DNA from: Candidatus Pelagibacter sp.
GTDB taxonomy: Bacteria; Pseudomonadota; Alphaproteobacteria; Pelagibacterales; Pelagibacteraceae
Direction: 5' to 3'
Assembly: GCA_029941985.1 (NCBI GenBank)
Contig: JAPYTV010000002.1
Location: 1 to 33,582 of the forward strand
Length of the DNA stretch: 33,582 nucleotides
In this document: piece after piece, positions 22,626 through 30,861 of the stretch
Layout: every line of letters begins with the position of its first letter
How positions within the stretch are numbered: the first letter of the stretch is position 1
Notes under the pieces: generated by a model
The model's database searches: none
Told to the model about the DNA's origin: nothing
Seen by the model: the letters and a program-made list of their open reading frames with translations, nothing else
Translations under genes and position numbers: made by a program

Positions 22626-23468
22626 ATGCACGCAGGTTTTATTTTTTTAGCAGTAATTGTTGGTTCAGTGCTGTTCCATATTTTTACTCCATGGTGGTGG
22701 ACGGACATAGCTTCAAATTGGGGAGCAATGGATGATACAATCAATTTAACTTTTTGGATTGGTGGTGGAGTATTTATCTTAGTTTGCTTATTTATGGTGT
22801 ACTGTGTTTTCAAGTTCTCTTATAAAGAAGGTCGTAAAGTTGAATATAAACCTGAAGATCATAAATTAGAAAAAATATTAACTATTGCAACTACCATAGG
22901 AATTATTGCTCTTTTGGCACCAGGGCTTATAGTTTATAAAAATTATATTGATACTCCAAAAAATGCATTGCACGTTGAAGTGAATGCTTGGCAATGGGGA
23001 TGGCAATATAGGTTGCCAGGAGAAGATGGAATATTAGGTACGGCTCAAGTTGCAAAAATTAGTGATGATAATCCTTTTGGAATAAATTTAGATGACCCAA
23101 ATGGAAAAGATGATATTTTGATTCAAAGTGATGAACTTCACTTAAAAACAGATAAACCAGTAAAAATTTTATTAAGATCACTTGATGTTTTGCATAATTT
23201 TTATGTTCCACAATTTAGAGCAAAAATGGATGCTATTCCGGGGATAATTAGTTATTATTGGTTTGAACCAAATAAAGTTGGAGAATATGAAGTTCTTTGT
23301 GCCGAATACTGTGGAGTAGGACACTACGGTATGAGAGCGATAGTTATAGTTGATAGTGAAGAGAATTATGAAAACTGGATTAATGAACAGGAAACTTTTT
23401 CAAGTTTAATAGCTAAACAGGATAATAACAAATTAAAAACAACAAGAATTGCAAAAAATAATAATTAA
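22626..23468 (+). CDS. coxB: cytochrome c oxidase subunit II
   Basis: Binds the CuA centre that takes electrons from cytochrome c. The CuA ligands are complete: His190 in LDVLHNF, and Cys225, Cys229, His233 and Met236 in CAEYCGVGHYGM (numbering from the ATG at 22626). Before the periplasmic domain are three hydrophobic stretches. The first (GFIFLAVIVGSVLFHIF) may be a signal-anchor, followed by NLTFWIGGGVFILVCLF and ILTIATTIGIIALLAPG. An upstream TTG at 22539 would add 29 residues. I favour 22626 because the first helix is then N-terminal, as in related proteins, and an 89-base intergenic region remains for promoters. The TPWWWTDIASNWG and NPFGINLDDPNGKDD segments mark an alternative-type CoxB rather than the canonical Paracoccus form. 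Confidence 0.9.
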   Translation: MHAGFIFLAVIVGSVLFHIFTPWWWTDIASNWGAMDDTINLTFWIGGGVFILVCLFMVYCVFKFSYKEGRKVEYKPEDHKLEKILTIATTIGIIALLAPGLIVYKNYIDTPKNALHVEVNAWQWGWQYRLPGEDGILGTAQVAKISDDNPFGINLDDPNGKDDILIQSDELHLKTDKPVKILLRSLDVLHNFYVPQFRAKMDAIPGIISYYWFEPNKVGEYEVLCAEYCGVGHYGMRAIVIVDSEENYENWINEQETFSSLIAKQDNNKLKTTRIAKNNN

Positions 23469-23485
23469 AATAATATAAGGATAAT

Positions 23486-25324
23486 ATGCCAGACGAATAT
23501 AATCAGAAAAATACTCCTCTTGAAGCCCAGTCTTCAGAAACAATGTCAGGATCTTCTGGTTCGACAACAGATATTGATTATGTAAGACCTGCGGAAGTTC
23601 CAGAACAAGATCTTTATCATGGTCATAGCTTTATTACTAAGTGGGTTTTTTGCCAAGATGCAAAAGTTATTGGAATACAATATTTTCTTACGGCAGTATT
23701 TACGGGAATTGTTGGTTTAATACTTTCATGGTTAATGCGTTTGCAATTAGGTTTTCCAGAATTAGTTCCATTCATTACAGCTGAACACTATTATCAGTTT
23801 GTAACTATGCACGGGATGATAATGATAGTCTACTTTTTAACAGCTTTATTTTTGGGAGGTTTTGGAAATTATTTAGTTCCTTTAATGGTTGGTGCAAGAG
23901 ATATGGTTTTTCCATATGTAAACATGGTTAGTTTTTGGATGTTCTTTATTGCAGTTTGTGTTCTTATGGCTAGCTTTTTTGTTCCAGGCGGACCAACCGG
24001 AGCAGGTTGGACACTCTATCCCCCACAAGCAATTTTACCAGGAAGTCCAGGCTCAGGAATAGGAATTATTTTGATGCTTGTATCTTTATCTTTATTTGTA
24101 ATTGGATTTACTATGGGCGGATTAAACTACTTAATTACAATTTTACAAGCTCGTACTAGAGGTATGACATTAATGAGAATGCCACTGACTATTTGGGGTA
24201 TTTTTACAGCAACTGCTTTAGCCATGTTAGCTTTTCCTGCTTTATTGGTTAGCTGCATAATGATGACTTTAGATAAAGTTTTAGAAACTAGCTTCTTTAT
24301 GCCAGCAATAATACAGGCAGGAGAGGTGCTAGATTATGGCGGGGGAAGTCCAGTTCTTTTCCAACATTTATTTTGGTTCTTTGGTCACCCCGAAGTTTAT
24401 ATTGTAGCTCTTCCTGCTTTTGGAATTGTTTCAGATTTAATATCAGTTCATGCTAGAAAAAATATTTTTGGATATCGAATGATGGTTTGGGCTATTGTCG
24501 GTATTGGAGCTTTAAGTTTCTTTGTATGGGCTCACCACATGTATGTAAGTGGTATGAATCCTTGGTTTGGGTTTTTCTTTGCAACAACAACACTTATTAT
24601 TGCAGTTCCAACTGCATTGAAAGTTTACAACTGGATAATAACATTATTTAAAGCAAATATAAGAATGAATACTGTAATGCTTTTTTGTTTAGGTTTTATT
24701 GTAACCTTTGTAAATGGAGGAATTACTGGAATTTTTTTAGGCAATGTTGCTGTAGATATTCCTTTGTCTGATACTTATTTTGTTATAGCTCATTTTCATA
24801 TGGTGATGGGTATTGCTCCACTTATGGTAATCATGGGAGCTGTTTATCATTGGTTTCCTTTAGTTACAGGAAGAATGCTAAATGAAAGGTTAGGTAAGTG
24901 GCATTTTTGGTTTACTTTTCTAGGAGCTTATTCAATTTATTTCCCAATGCATTATCTTGGCTTTATTGGAGTACCAAGAAGATATTTTGAAATGTATGAT
25001 AGTCCTTATGTGACTTCTGCTACTGGATTGAATGAATTTATAACTGTAGCAGCTTTAATTGTTGGTATTTCACAATTTATTTTTATTTATAATATTATAA
25101 CAAGTTTAAAAATGGGAAAACCAGCCGGAAAAAATCCTTGGAAAGCAAATTCTTTGGAGTGGTTAACTCATGAAGTGCCACCAACTCATGGTAACTGGGG
25201 AGAAAATTTGCCAGTTGTTCATAGATGGCCTTATGATTTTAACGTTCCAGGAGCAAAAGAAGATTATATAACTCAAACAACAGCACCAAGCGAAGTTTTA
25301 GGTGCCGAGGTTGAAAAAACTTAA
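23486..25324 (+). CDS. coxA: cytochrome c oxidase subunit I
   Basis: The catalytic, proton-pumping heme a/a3-CuB subunit, 612 residues with about twelve helices. Visible ligand motifs: TMHGMIMIVY (low-spin heme His), FFGHPEVYIVALP (CuB His and the cross-linked Tyr), WAHHMYVSG (two CuB His) and IAHFHMVMG (heme a3 and heme a His). The proton-path residues are also present: Asp in GARDMVFPYVN (D path), Glu in HPEVY and Lys in HARKNIFGY (K path). This argues for an A-type pumping oxidase. AAGGA precedes the ATG at 23486. It follows coxB by 17 bases. The N-terminal IDYVRPAEVPEQDLYHGHS is an extension typical of this subgroup, not of Paracoccus aa3. Confidence 0.99.
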   Translation: MPDEYNQKNTPLEAQSSETMSGSSGSTTDIDYVRPAEVPEQDLYHGHSFITKWVFCQDAKVIGIQYFLTAVFTGIVGLILSWLMRLQLGFPELVPFITAEHYYQFVTMHGMIMIVYFLTALFLGGFGNYLVPLMVGARDMVFPYVNMVSFWMFFIAVCVLMASFFVPGGPTGAGWTLYPPQAILPGSPGSGIGIILMLVSLSLFVIGFTMGGLNYLITILQARTRGMTLMRMPLTIWGIFTATALAMLAFPALLVSCIMMTLDKVLETSFFMPAIIQAGEVLDYGGGSPVLFQHLFWFFGHPEVYIVALPAFGIVSDLISVHARKNIFGYRMMVWAIVGIGALSFFVWAHHMYVSGMNPWFGFFFATTTLIIAVPTALKVYNWIITLFKANIRMNTVMLFCLGFIVTFVNGGITGIFLGNVAVDIPLSDTYFVIAHFHMVMGIAPLMVIMGAVYHWFPLVTGRMLNERLGKWHFWFTFLGAYSIYFPMHYLGFIGVPRRYFEMYDSPYVTSATGLNEFITVAALIVGISQFIFIYNIITSLKMGKPAGKNPWKANSLEWLTHEVPPTHGNWGENLPVVHRWPYDFNVPGAKEDYITQTTAPSEVLGAEVEKT

Positions 25325-25339
25325 TTAATTAAATATTAA

Positions 25340-26044
25340 ATGTCTGATCATACTTTAGATAAATTGCCAGGTGGTTACAAAGGTATGGCTGCAGATATGA
25401 GCTCAGATCAAACTGCGTTTAAAGGTGTCCAGTGGGGCAAAACTATGATGTGGATTTTTCTACTAAGTGATACTTTTATATTTAGCTGTTTTTTAATTTC
25501 ATATATGAAAGGAAGAGCTTCAACAGTAGTAGATTGGCCAAATACAAGTGAAGTTTTTTCATTGCACGTTGGTGATGTGCCTGTTCCATTATTATTAATT
25601 GCAATTATGACGTTTGTTTTGATCACAAGCAGTGGAACTATGGCACTTGCTGTTAAATATGGCTATGAAAGAAACAGAAAAATGTGCGCATGGCTAATAT
25701 TAGCTACAGCAATAGGTGGACTTACTTTTGTTGGGATGCAAGCATTTGAATGGTCAAAACTAATACATGAAGGTGTTAGACCTTGGGAAAATCCATTTGG
25801 AGCTAAACAGTTTGGTTCTTTCTTTTTTATGATTACAGGATTTCACGGAACTCACGTTTCAATTGGTGTGATTTTTTTATTTATTTTTGCAAGAAAAACT
25901 TTTAGAGGTGATTTTGATACTGGTAAACGAGGGTTTTTTACAACAATGAAATCAGATTATGTAGCAATAGAGATTTTAGGTCTTTATTGGCACTTTGTTG
26001 ATTTGGTGTGGGTATTTATATTTGCTTTCTTTTATTTATGGTAA
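25340..26044 (+). CDS. coxC: cytochrome c oxidase subunit III
   Basis: A 234-residue, five-helix subunit III. It contains MWIFLLSDTFIFSCFL, GMQAFEWSKLI, GFHGTHVSIGVIF and LYWHFVDLVWVFIF, the last two being the family signatures. It has no cofactor; in this family it stabilises subunit I and its proton uptake. It starts 15 bases after coxA and ends 8 bases before the subunit IV gene, clearly the same operon. This is the true subunit III, in contrast to the divergent paralogue at 21659. Confidence 0.97.
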   Translation: MSDHTLDKLPGGYKGMAADMSSDQTAFKGVQWGKTMMWIFLLSDTFIFSCFLISYMKGRASTVVDWPNTSEVFSLHVGDVPVPLLLIAIMTFVLITSSGTMALAVKYGYERNRKMCAWLILATAIGGLTFVGMQAFEWSKLIHEGVRPWENPFGAKQFGSFFFMITGFHGTHVSIGVIFLFIFARKTFRGDFDTGKRGFFTTMKSDYVAIEILGLYWHFVDLVWVFIFAFFYLW

Positions 26045-26052
26045 ACTAATTT

Positions 26053-26388
26053 ATGGACGAGACACAAAACAAAGCACAAGGAAGTACACATAAGATTGGA
26101 ATATATCTTTGGATCTGGGGCCTATTATTTGTGCTTAGTTTCTGCTCTTACATGGTTGATTGGTTTGCTTTTCAAGGATTATTGAGATGGTCATTAATTG
26201 TGATATTTATGCTTCTTAAAGCTGGCTTAATAATGGCTTTCTTTATGCATTTATTTTGGGAACGTTATGCATTAGTTAATGTTTTATTATGGCCAATGAC
26301 AGCAATAGCATGCTTTATTGTACTTATGGCAGCAGAAGCACAATATACTGTTTTTACTAGAGCGTTTTATTTTTTTGTAGGAGGATAA
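26053..26388 (+). CDS. cytochrome c oxidase subunit IV (prokaryotic type)
   Basis: A 111-residue protein of three helices: GIYLWIWGLLFVLSFCSYMV, LIVIFMLLKAGLIMAFFMHL and LVNVLLWPMTAIACFIVLMA. The LLKAGLIMAFFMHLFWER stretch is the recognisable part of the prokaryotic COX4 family. It is an accessory subunit of heme-copper oxidases, without cofactor. It is placed between coxC and the unknown 87-residue gene, 4 bases from the latter. Names coxD, ctaF and cyoD-like are all in use, so I give no symbol. Confidence 0.85.
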   Translation: MDETQNKAQGSTHKIGIYLWIWGLLFVLSFCSYMVDWFAFQGLLRWSLIVIFMLLKAGLIMAFFMHLFWERYALVNVLLWPMTAIACFIVLMAAEAQYTVFTRAFYFFVGG

Positions 26389-26392
26389 TTTA

Positions 26393-26656
26393 ATGGATGG
26401 ATATACTGTACTTTATGGAGCTTTAATATTTTTTGGTTTTTTTATTTATGTGACCTGGTTTGGAACTACCATAAAAATTGAAAGTCAAAAAGAAGAAGGT
26501 CCTAATATAAAAATTAATCCTTACGATAATCTGCCAACACATAGAAAATTTATTGATAAAAAAAATAAACAAGTAGGAATTTTTGATTTAGGGAATCATA
26601 TTCTTATTATTGGAATGGTACTGTTGGTGATTTTCGTTTCAATAAATGCAGGTTAG
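26393..26656 (+). CDS. unknown small membrane protein in the cox operon, 87 residues
   Basis: I do not recognise this family. The product has an N-terminal helix (LYGALIFFGFFIYVTWF), a polar middle of about 40 residues rich in Lys, Asn and Asp (EEGPNIKINPYDNLPTHRKF), and a C-terminal helix (ILIIGMVLLVIFVSIN). With both ends in the membrane the loop would sit on one side, so it might clamp or scaffold other subunits. GGAGG at 26381-26385 lies 7 bases upstream of the ATG at 26393, inside the end of the subunit IV gene. Gaps to the subunit IV gene (4 bases) and ctaB (2 bases) make it part of the cox transcript, so an accessory or assembly role is likely, but this is inference from position. Confidence 0.75.
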   Translation: MDGYTVLYGALIFFGFFIYVTWFGTTIKIESQKEEGPNIKINPYDNLPTHRKFIDKKNKQVGIFDLGNHILIIGMVLLVIFVSINAG

Positions 26657-26658
26657 TT

Positions 26659-27567
26659 TTGCCTAGTATATTAAAAAAAATAAACATTCAAATAGATTTG
26701 GGTAGTTATATTAAATCTTTATATTTACTCATGAAACCAAGAGTAATGTCACTTGTTATATTTACATGTGCGGTTGGTTTTTTAACTTCAAATTCAAGCA
26801 CAAGCATTACGGATGCAATGATTGGTATATCTTTAGTAGCTTTAGGAGCGGGTGCAGCAGGATGTTTAAATATGTGGTATGAGTCAGATTTAGACGCACT
26901 GATGACAAGAACATGCTTAAGACCAATTCCAACAGGAAAAATTAATAGAAAACAAGCTCTTATTTTTGGAATATTATTATCAGTTATTTCAGTTGGAGCT
27001 TTAAATTATTTTTCAAATGTTTTGTCTGCATCCTTATTATTATTTACAATTTTTTTTTATTTGTTTGTTTATACAATTTGGTTAAAAAGAAAAACGCCAC
27101 AAAACATTGTTATAGGTGGAGCTGCAGGAGCATTACCACCAGTTATAGGATGGACTATAGCTACTAATGCAATTAGTCTAGAACCACTAACTTTATTTTT
27201 TATAATTTTTTTTTGGACACCTTCACACTTTTGGGCATTAAGTTTATATAAAGCTGACGATTATAAGAAAGCAAAAATACCAATGTTGCCTTTAACAGAT
27301 GGTATTGAAAAAACAAAAGTATATATTTTTATATATTCTTTACTAATGTTACCAGTTATAGTTTTTCCATATTTAATTAACTTTTCAGGTTTAACCTACT
27401 TGATACCAGCATTAATTCTTACAATTTACTATAATGCTATTTGTTATGATCTATATAAATACAAGAAAAATAAATTTGATTTAAAGAAAGCTAAAAAAGT
27501 CTTTGGTTATTCGATTTTATATTTATTTTTAATTTTTGTATTATTTTTAATTGATAATTTAATTTAA
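26659..27567 (+). CDS. ctaB: protoheme IX farnesyltransferase (heme O synthase)
   Basis: Converts protoheme IX to heme O with farnesyl diphosphate, the first step towards heme A for the aa3 oxidase. The 302-residue UbiA-superfamily membrane protein has LMKPRVMSLVIFTC at the first helix, the Asp-rich motif NMWYESDLDALMTRT, RPIPTGKINRKQAL, and the second motif SHFWALSLYKADDYKKAKIPMLPLTDG. The start codon is TTG at 26659, with AGG shortly upstream. A later ATG would remove residues just before the first helix, so TTG is better. It closes the cox operon. Heme A synthase (ctaA) is not in this window. Confidence 0.97.
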   Translation: MPSILKKINIQIDLGSYIKSLYLLMKPRVMSLVIFTCAVGFLTSNSSTSITDAMIGISLVALGAGAAGCLNMWYESDLDALMTRTCLRPIPTGKINRKQALIFGILLSVISVGALNYFSNVLSASLLLFTIFFYLFVYTIWLKRKTPQNIVIGGAAGALPPVIGWTIATNAISLEPLTLFFIIFFWTPSHFWALSLYKADDYKKAKIPMLPLTDGIEKTKVYIFIYSLLMLPVIVFPYLINFSGLTYLIPALILTIYYNAICYDLYKYKKNKFDLKKAKKVFGYSILYLFLIFVLFLIDNLI

Positions 27568-27614
27568 AGATTGCGACTAAAAAAAATTGCGATAGAGTAT
27601 TTGCAAAATCATAG

Positions 27615-28991
27615 ATGAAATATATAAGCACAAGAAATAACTCAAAAGAGTACAACTTTGAGGAGGTTTTTATCAAAGGCCTAGCTGATGATGGTGGTTT
27701 ATTTGTTCCCAAATCATTAAAAAAATTTACAAATGACGAATTGAATTCGTTGAGTAAACTGAACTATCAAGACCTCGCAAAAAAAATTATATTTCCTTTT
27801 ATTGGAGACTTTATGTCTGAAAGTGAATTCTCAGAAATAATTAAGAAGTCATATTCAGTTTTTAGAAAAGATAATACGGTCAACGTTATCAAAATCGGAG
27901 ATACTAATGTTTTAGAGTTATTTCATGGTCCAACACTAGCGTTTAAAGATATAGCAATGCAATTACTGGGAAATTTTTATGAATACTACCTTAGCAAAAA
28001 CAACAAAAGTATAAATGTTATTGTTGCAACCTCTGGAGACACAGGCGCTGCAGCAATAGATGCTATTAAGGGAAAGAAAAATATGAATATATTTGTTCTG
28101 CATCCACATAATAAAGTTTCAAGTATACAAAGAAAACTAATGTCGACAGTTAAAGATGAAAATGTTTTTAATATAGCCATAGAAGGTAATTTTGATGATT
28201 GTCAGAACTTAGTTAAGTCTATGTTTTCGGATAAAGAGTTTTCTAAATCAATTAATATGTCGGGGGTTAATTCAATAAATTGGGCAAGAATTATTGCTCA
28301 AGCTGCATATTATTTTTACACTTATTTTTTATTAAAAAATAAAAAACCAATAAATTTTTTTGTACCAACTGGAAATTTTGGGGATGTCTTTGCTGGCTAT
28401 TTATCTAAAAAAATGGGCCTTCCAATAAATAAGCTTATCGTTGCAACAAATCAAAATGATATTCTTCATAGAGCGATCTCCAATGGAAAGTATGAAGCTG
28501 AAACTGTATTTGAAACAATATCACCAAGCATGGATATCCAAATTGCAAGTAATTTTGAAAGATTAATTTATGACTTGAACAATTATGACGATGTTGAAAC
28601 CAAGAATGTGATGACAGAAATTAAAGAGAAAGGAAAATATATTATTCCAAAAGAAAAGCTTGATAAAATTAAAAAAGATTTTTTATCAGCAAGCATGGAT
28701 GAGACTGAAGTTTTAAATGTTATTAAAGAAATTTATGAAAAATATAAAATTATATTAGATCCTCATAGCGCAATAGGGTTTGGTGCCTTAAAGAAAGTAG
28801 AATTAGAAGGTAACAATGTTGTGTTAGCAACAGCACACCCATGTAAATTTCCAGATGCAATTGTTAGATCAATTAATGTTAAACCAAGTCTTCCAAATGA
28901 ACTAAAGTATGTTCTAGATGAAAAGGAAAATTATGATATAATTTCTAACAACCTAGACAAAATAAAAAAATATATTAAAAGCAAAATATAA
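27615..28991 (+). CDS. thrC: threonine synthase
   Basis: PLP enzyme converting O-phosphohomoserine to threonine. The 458-residue long-form protein begins MKYISTRNN, has FHGPTLAFKDIAMQLLGNF with the PLP Lys111, VATSGDTGAAAIDAI for phosphate binding, FVPTGNFGDVFAGYLSKKMG and a late ATAHPCKFPDAI stretch. It follows ctaB by 47 bases, which hold a possible weak promoter (TTGCGA at 27571, TAGAGT at 27593), so it may be read from the cox operon or separately. The next gene shares one base with its stop (TAATG). Confidence 0.97.
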   Translation: MKYISTRNNSKEYNFEEVFIKGLADDGGLFVPKSLKKFTNDELNSLSKLNYQDLAKKIIFPFIGDFMSESEFSEIIKKSYSVFRKDNTVNVIKIGDTNVLELFHGPTLAFKDIAMQLLGNFYEYYLSKNNKSINVIVATSGDTGAAAIDAIKGKKNMNIFVLHPHNKVSSIQRKLMSTVKDENVFNIAIEGNFDDCQNLVKSMFSDKEFSKSINMSGVNSINWARIIAQAAYYFYTYFLLKNKKPINFFVPTGNFGDVFAGYLSKKMGLPINKLIVATNQNDILHRAISNGKYEAETVFETISPSMDIQIASNFERLIYDLNNYDDVETKNVMTEIKEKGKYIIPKEKLDKIKKDFLSASMDETEVLNVIKEIYEKYKIILDPHSAIGFGALKKVELEGNNVVLATAHPCKFPDAIVRSINVKPSLPNELKYVLDEKENYDIISNNLDKIKKYIKSKI

Positions 28992-29476
28992 TGAAACTAA
29001 AAGAAAATGATATCATTCCTAGTGTAGAAATTTTTGTTGTTGAAAATGGAGAACCAACCAAAAAAAATATTACAGAATTATTGAAAGATAAAAAAGTTGT
29101 TTTATTTGGTTTGCCAGGGGCTTACACTTCGGTTTGTTCCGCTAAACATTTGCCAGGCTATGTAAATAGTCATGAGAAGTACAAAGCTAAAGGAATTGAT
29201 CACATTATATGCATGTCTGTGAACGACCCTTTTGTTATGGATGCCTGGGGAAAAAGTCATAACGTAGGTGATAAAATTATAATGATAGGAGATCCTTTTT
29301 TAAACTTTACCAAATCTATTGGTGCAGATGTTGATAAAAGTGCCAGAGGATTGGGAATTAGATCTAATAGATACACAATGTTAATTGATAATTTAAAAGT
29401 AGTTAAGTTGCAGGAAGAAAAGGATGCCGGATCTTGTGAAATATCAGCAGCTGAAAATTTTTTAAATTTAGTTTGA
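28991..29476 (+). CDS. peroxiredoxin, Prx5-type
   Basis: A 161-residue thioredoxin-fold peroxidase. The active-site motif is LPGAYTSVCS with peroxidatic Cys49 (Pro42, Thr46 in the P-x3-T-x2-C pattern). Two further Cys residues occur, one near residue 74 (HIICMSVND) and one near residue 149 (DAGSCEIS), the latter at the position of the resolving Cys of human Prx5. This suggests an atypical two-Cys mechanism, but a one-Cys mode using glutathione or glutaredoxin is possible. It is translated directly after thrC and overlaps rnhA on the other strand by 9 bases. Confidence 0.93.
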   Translation: MKLKENDIIPSVEIFVVENGEPTKKNITELLKDKKVVLFGLPGAYTSVCSAKHLPGYVNSHEKYKAKGIDHIICMSVNDPFVMDAWGKSHNVGDKIIMIGDPFLNFTKSIGADVDKSARGLGIRSNRYTMLIDNLKVVKLQEEKDAGSCEISAAENFLNLV

Positions 29477-29893
29477 TTCAGCCGCTTTTTTAGCGAGTAA
29501 ATCAACCTCTTCATTAAGGGTATTTCCCACATGCGCCTTAACCCATATCCAATTAATTTCAAAGGTCTTGCTTAATTCATAAAGCTCTACCCATAGCTCT
29601 TTATTTTTAACATCTTCTTTTTTAGAGGTTTGCCAGTTATTTTTTGTCCATTTATGGATCCACTCAGTGATCCCTAATTTAACATATTTAGAATCTGTAT
29701 ATATCTCAACTTTTTTATCTTTATTAATTTTTTTAAGAGCACTAATGGGAGCCATTAATTCCATTTTATTATTAGTTGTATTTTTTTCACTTCCACTTAT
29801 TTTTAAAATTTCCCCATCATTATTTATAATAGCTGCCCATCCTCCATCTCCTGGGTTATTTAAACATGAACCATCTGTATAAATTTTAATCAT
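29468..29893 (-). CDS. rnhA: ribonuclease HI
   Basis: Degrades the RNA strand of RNA-DNA hybrids. The 141 residues have the complete catalytic set Asp7 (IYTDGSCLNNPG), Glu45 (NNKMELMAPI), Asp67 (IYTDSKYVKLGI) and Asp131 (LNEEVDLLAK), with the flexible-loop His121 (WVKAHVGN). A basic handle region WIHKWTKNNWQ is also present. It begins on the last base of the thrB stop, giving the alphaproteobacterial order ispH-thrB-rnhA. Its 3' end overlaps the peroxiredoxin stop. Confidence 0.97.
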   Translation of the reverse strand: MIKIYTDGSCLNNPGDGGWAAIINNDGEILKISGSEKNTTNNKMELMAPISALKKINKDKKVEIYTDSKYVKLGITEWIHKWTKNNWQTSKKEDVKNKELWVELYELSKTFEINWIWVKAHVGNTLNEEVDLLAKKAAESN

Positions 29894-30861
29894 TAATTAT
29901 AATAATCTTTATAACTATTTAGATTGTTGTGTATGATAAGTTTTTGAAAATATTCTTTAGGATCTTTAATGTTAATCAAAGCTGTTTTAGGAGTATTAAA
30001 ATAATCATAAATTCTAGTCAAAAGATATCTTAGAGCAGCTCCTCTACACAATATATTTAAAGCATTTTTTTCTTTTAGTGATATTTTTTTTACACTTTGG
30101 TATCCTTTAATCAAACTTTTAACTTTTTGGTTGTTTAATATAAACTTGTTTTTTTTATTATCAAAGCATAAAGCATTAATGCCTATTGCAATTTCATACA
30201 TCAAATAGTCATTACATGAAAAATAAAAATCTATAAATCCAGCAAATTTATTTTTATTAAAAAAAATATTATCAATAAATAAATCGCCATGAATAATTCC
30301 TTTAGGAATATTTTTAGGCCATTCTTTTTTAATTTCTTCTAAATTTATTTTTAATACAGATTCAAGATTTGGAACAATGTCCTTAGATTTAAACTTAATA
30401 CTTTTTAATAGTGAATCTAAATTATTAATAGACATAGAGTTTTTTCTATATAATTTTATTTTATTTGAAGCTTTATGAAGTGTTCCAATATTTTTTCCAA
30501 CATCATAACAGTTTTTATTATTTAGGTTTTTTTTATCTTTACCTTTTAGAAAAGTAACAATGCAAGCAGCTTTATTTTTTATTAAAGTTAAATATTTATC
30601 ATTTTTATCTTTTAATGGTTTGGGACAATTAATTTTTTGTTGATTAAATTTATCCATTAACTTCATAAAAAAAGGAAGATCTTTTTTTTGAACTCTTTTT
30701 TCAAAAATTGTTAATATATACTTTTTATTATTAGTTTTTAATAAATAATTAGTATTTTCTATCCCTTGCTTGATTCCTTGAAATTTTATTATTTTACCAA
30801 GATTAAATTTTTTAGATAATGATGATATGTCTTTATTATTTATTTTTGTATATACAGCCAT
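29893..30861 (-). CDS. thrB: homoserine kinase (choline-kinase-like type)
   Basis: Phosphorylates homoserine, giving the substrate of the ThrC encoded nearby. The 322-residue protein belongs to the APH/choline kinase fold group, not the GHMP kinases of E. coli. It shows FQGIKQGIENTNYLL near the N-terminus, the catalytic HGDLFIDNIFF near residue 194 and the metal-binding GFIDFYFSCNDYLMYEIAI. It lies flush with the ispH stop and overlaps rnhA by one base, so all three are read together. ThrC is on the opposite strand, so the two threonine genes converge. Confidence 0.95.
   Translation of the reverse strand: MAVYTKINNKDISSLSKKFNLGKIIKFQGIKQGIENTNYLLKTNNKKYILTIFEKRVQKKDLPFFMKLMDKFNQQKINCPKPLKDKNDKYLTLIKNKAACIVTFLKGKDKKNLNNKNCYDVGKNIGTLHKASNKIKLYRKNSMSINNLDSLLKSIKFKSKDIVPNLESVLKINLEEIKKEWPKNIPKGIIHGDLFIDNIFFNKNKFAGFIDFYFSCNDYLMYEIAIGINALCFDNKKNKFILNNQKVKSLIKGYQSVKKISLKEKNALNILCRGAALRYLLTRIYDYFNTPKTALINIKDPKEYFQKLIIHNNLNSYKDYYN

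Noticed and set aside
26393..26404. Both the TTG-start coxB form and the 87-residue protein begin with MDGY
   Set aside because: The flanking codons and the rest of both proteins are unrelated, so I regard it as coincidence.
29257..29562. Minus-strand ORF across the peroxiredoxin-rnhA junction
   Set aside because: Overlaps two well-supported genes, without any recognisable domain or start site.
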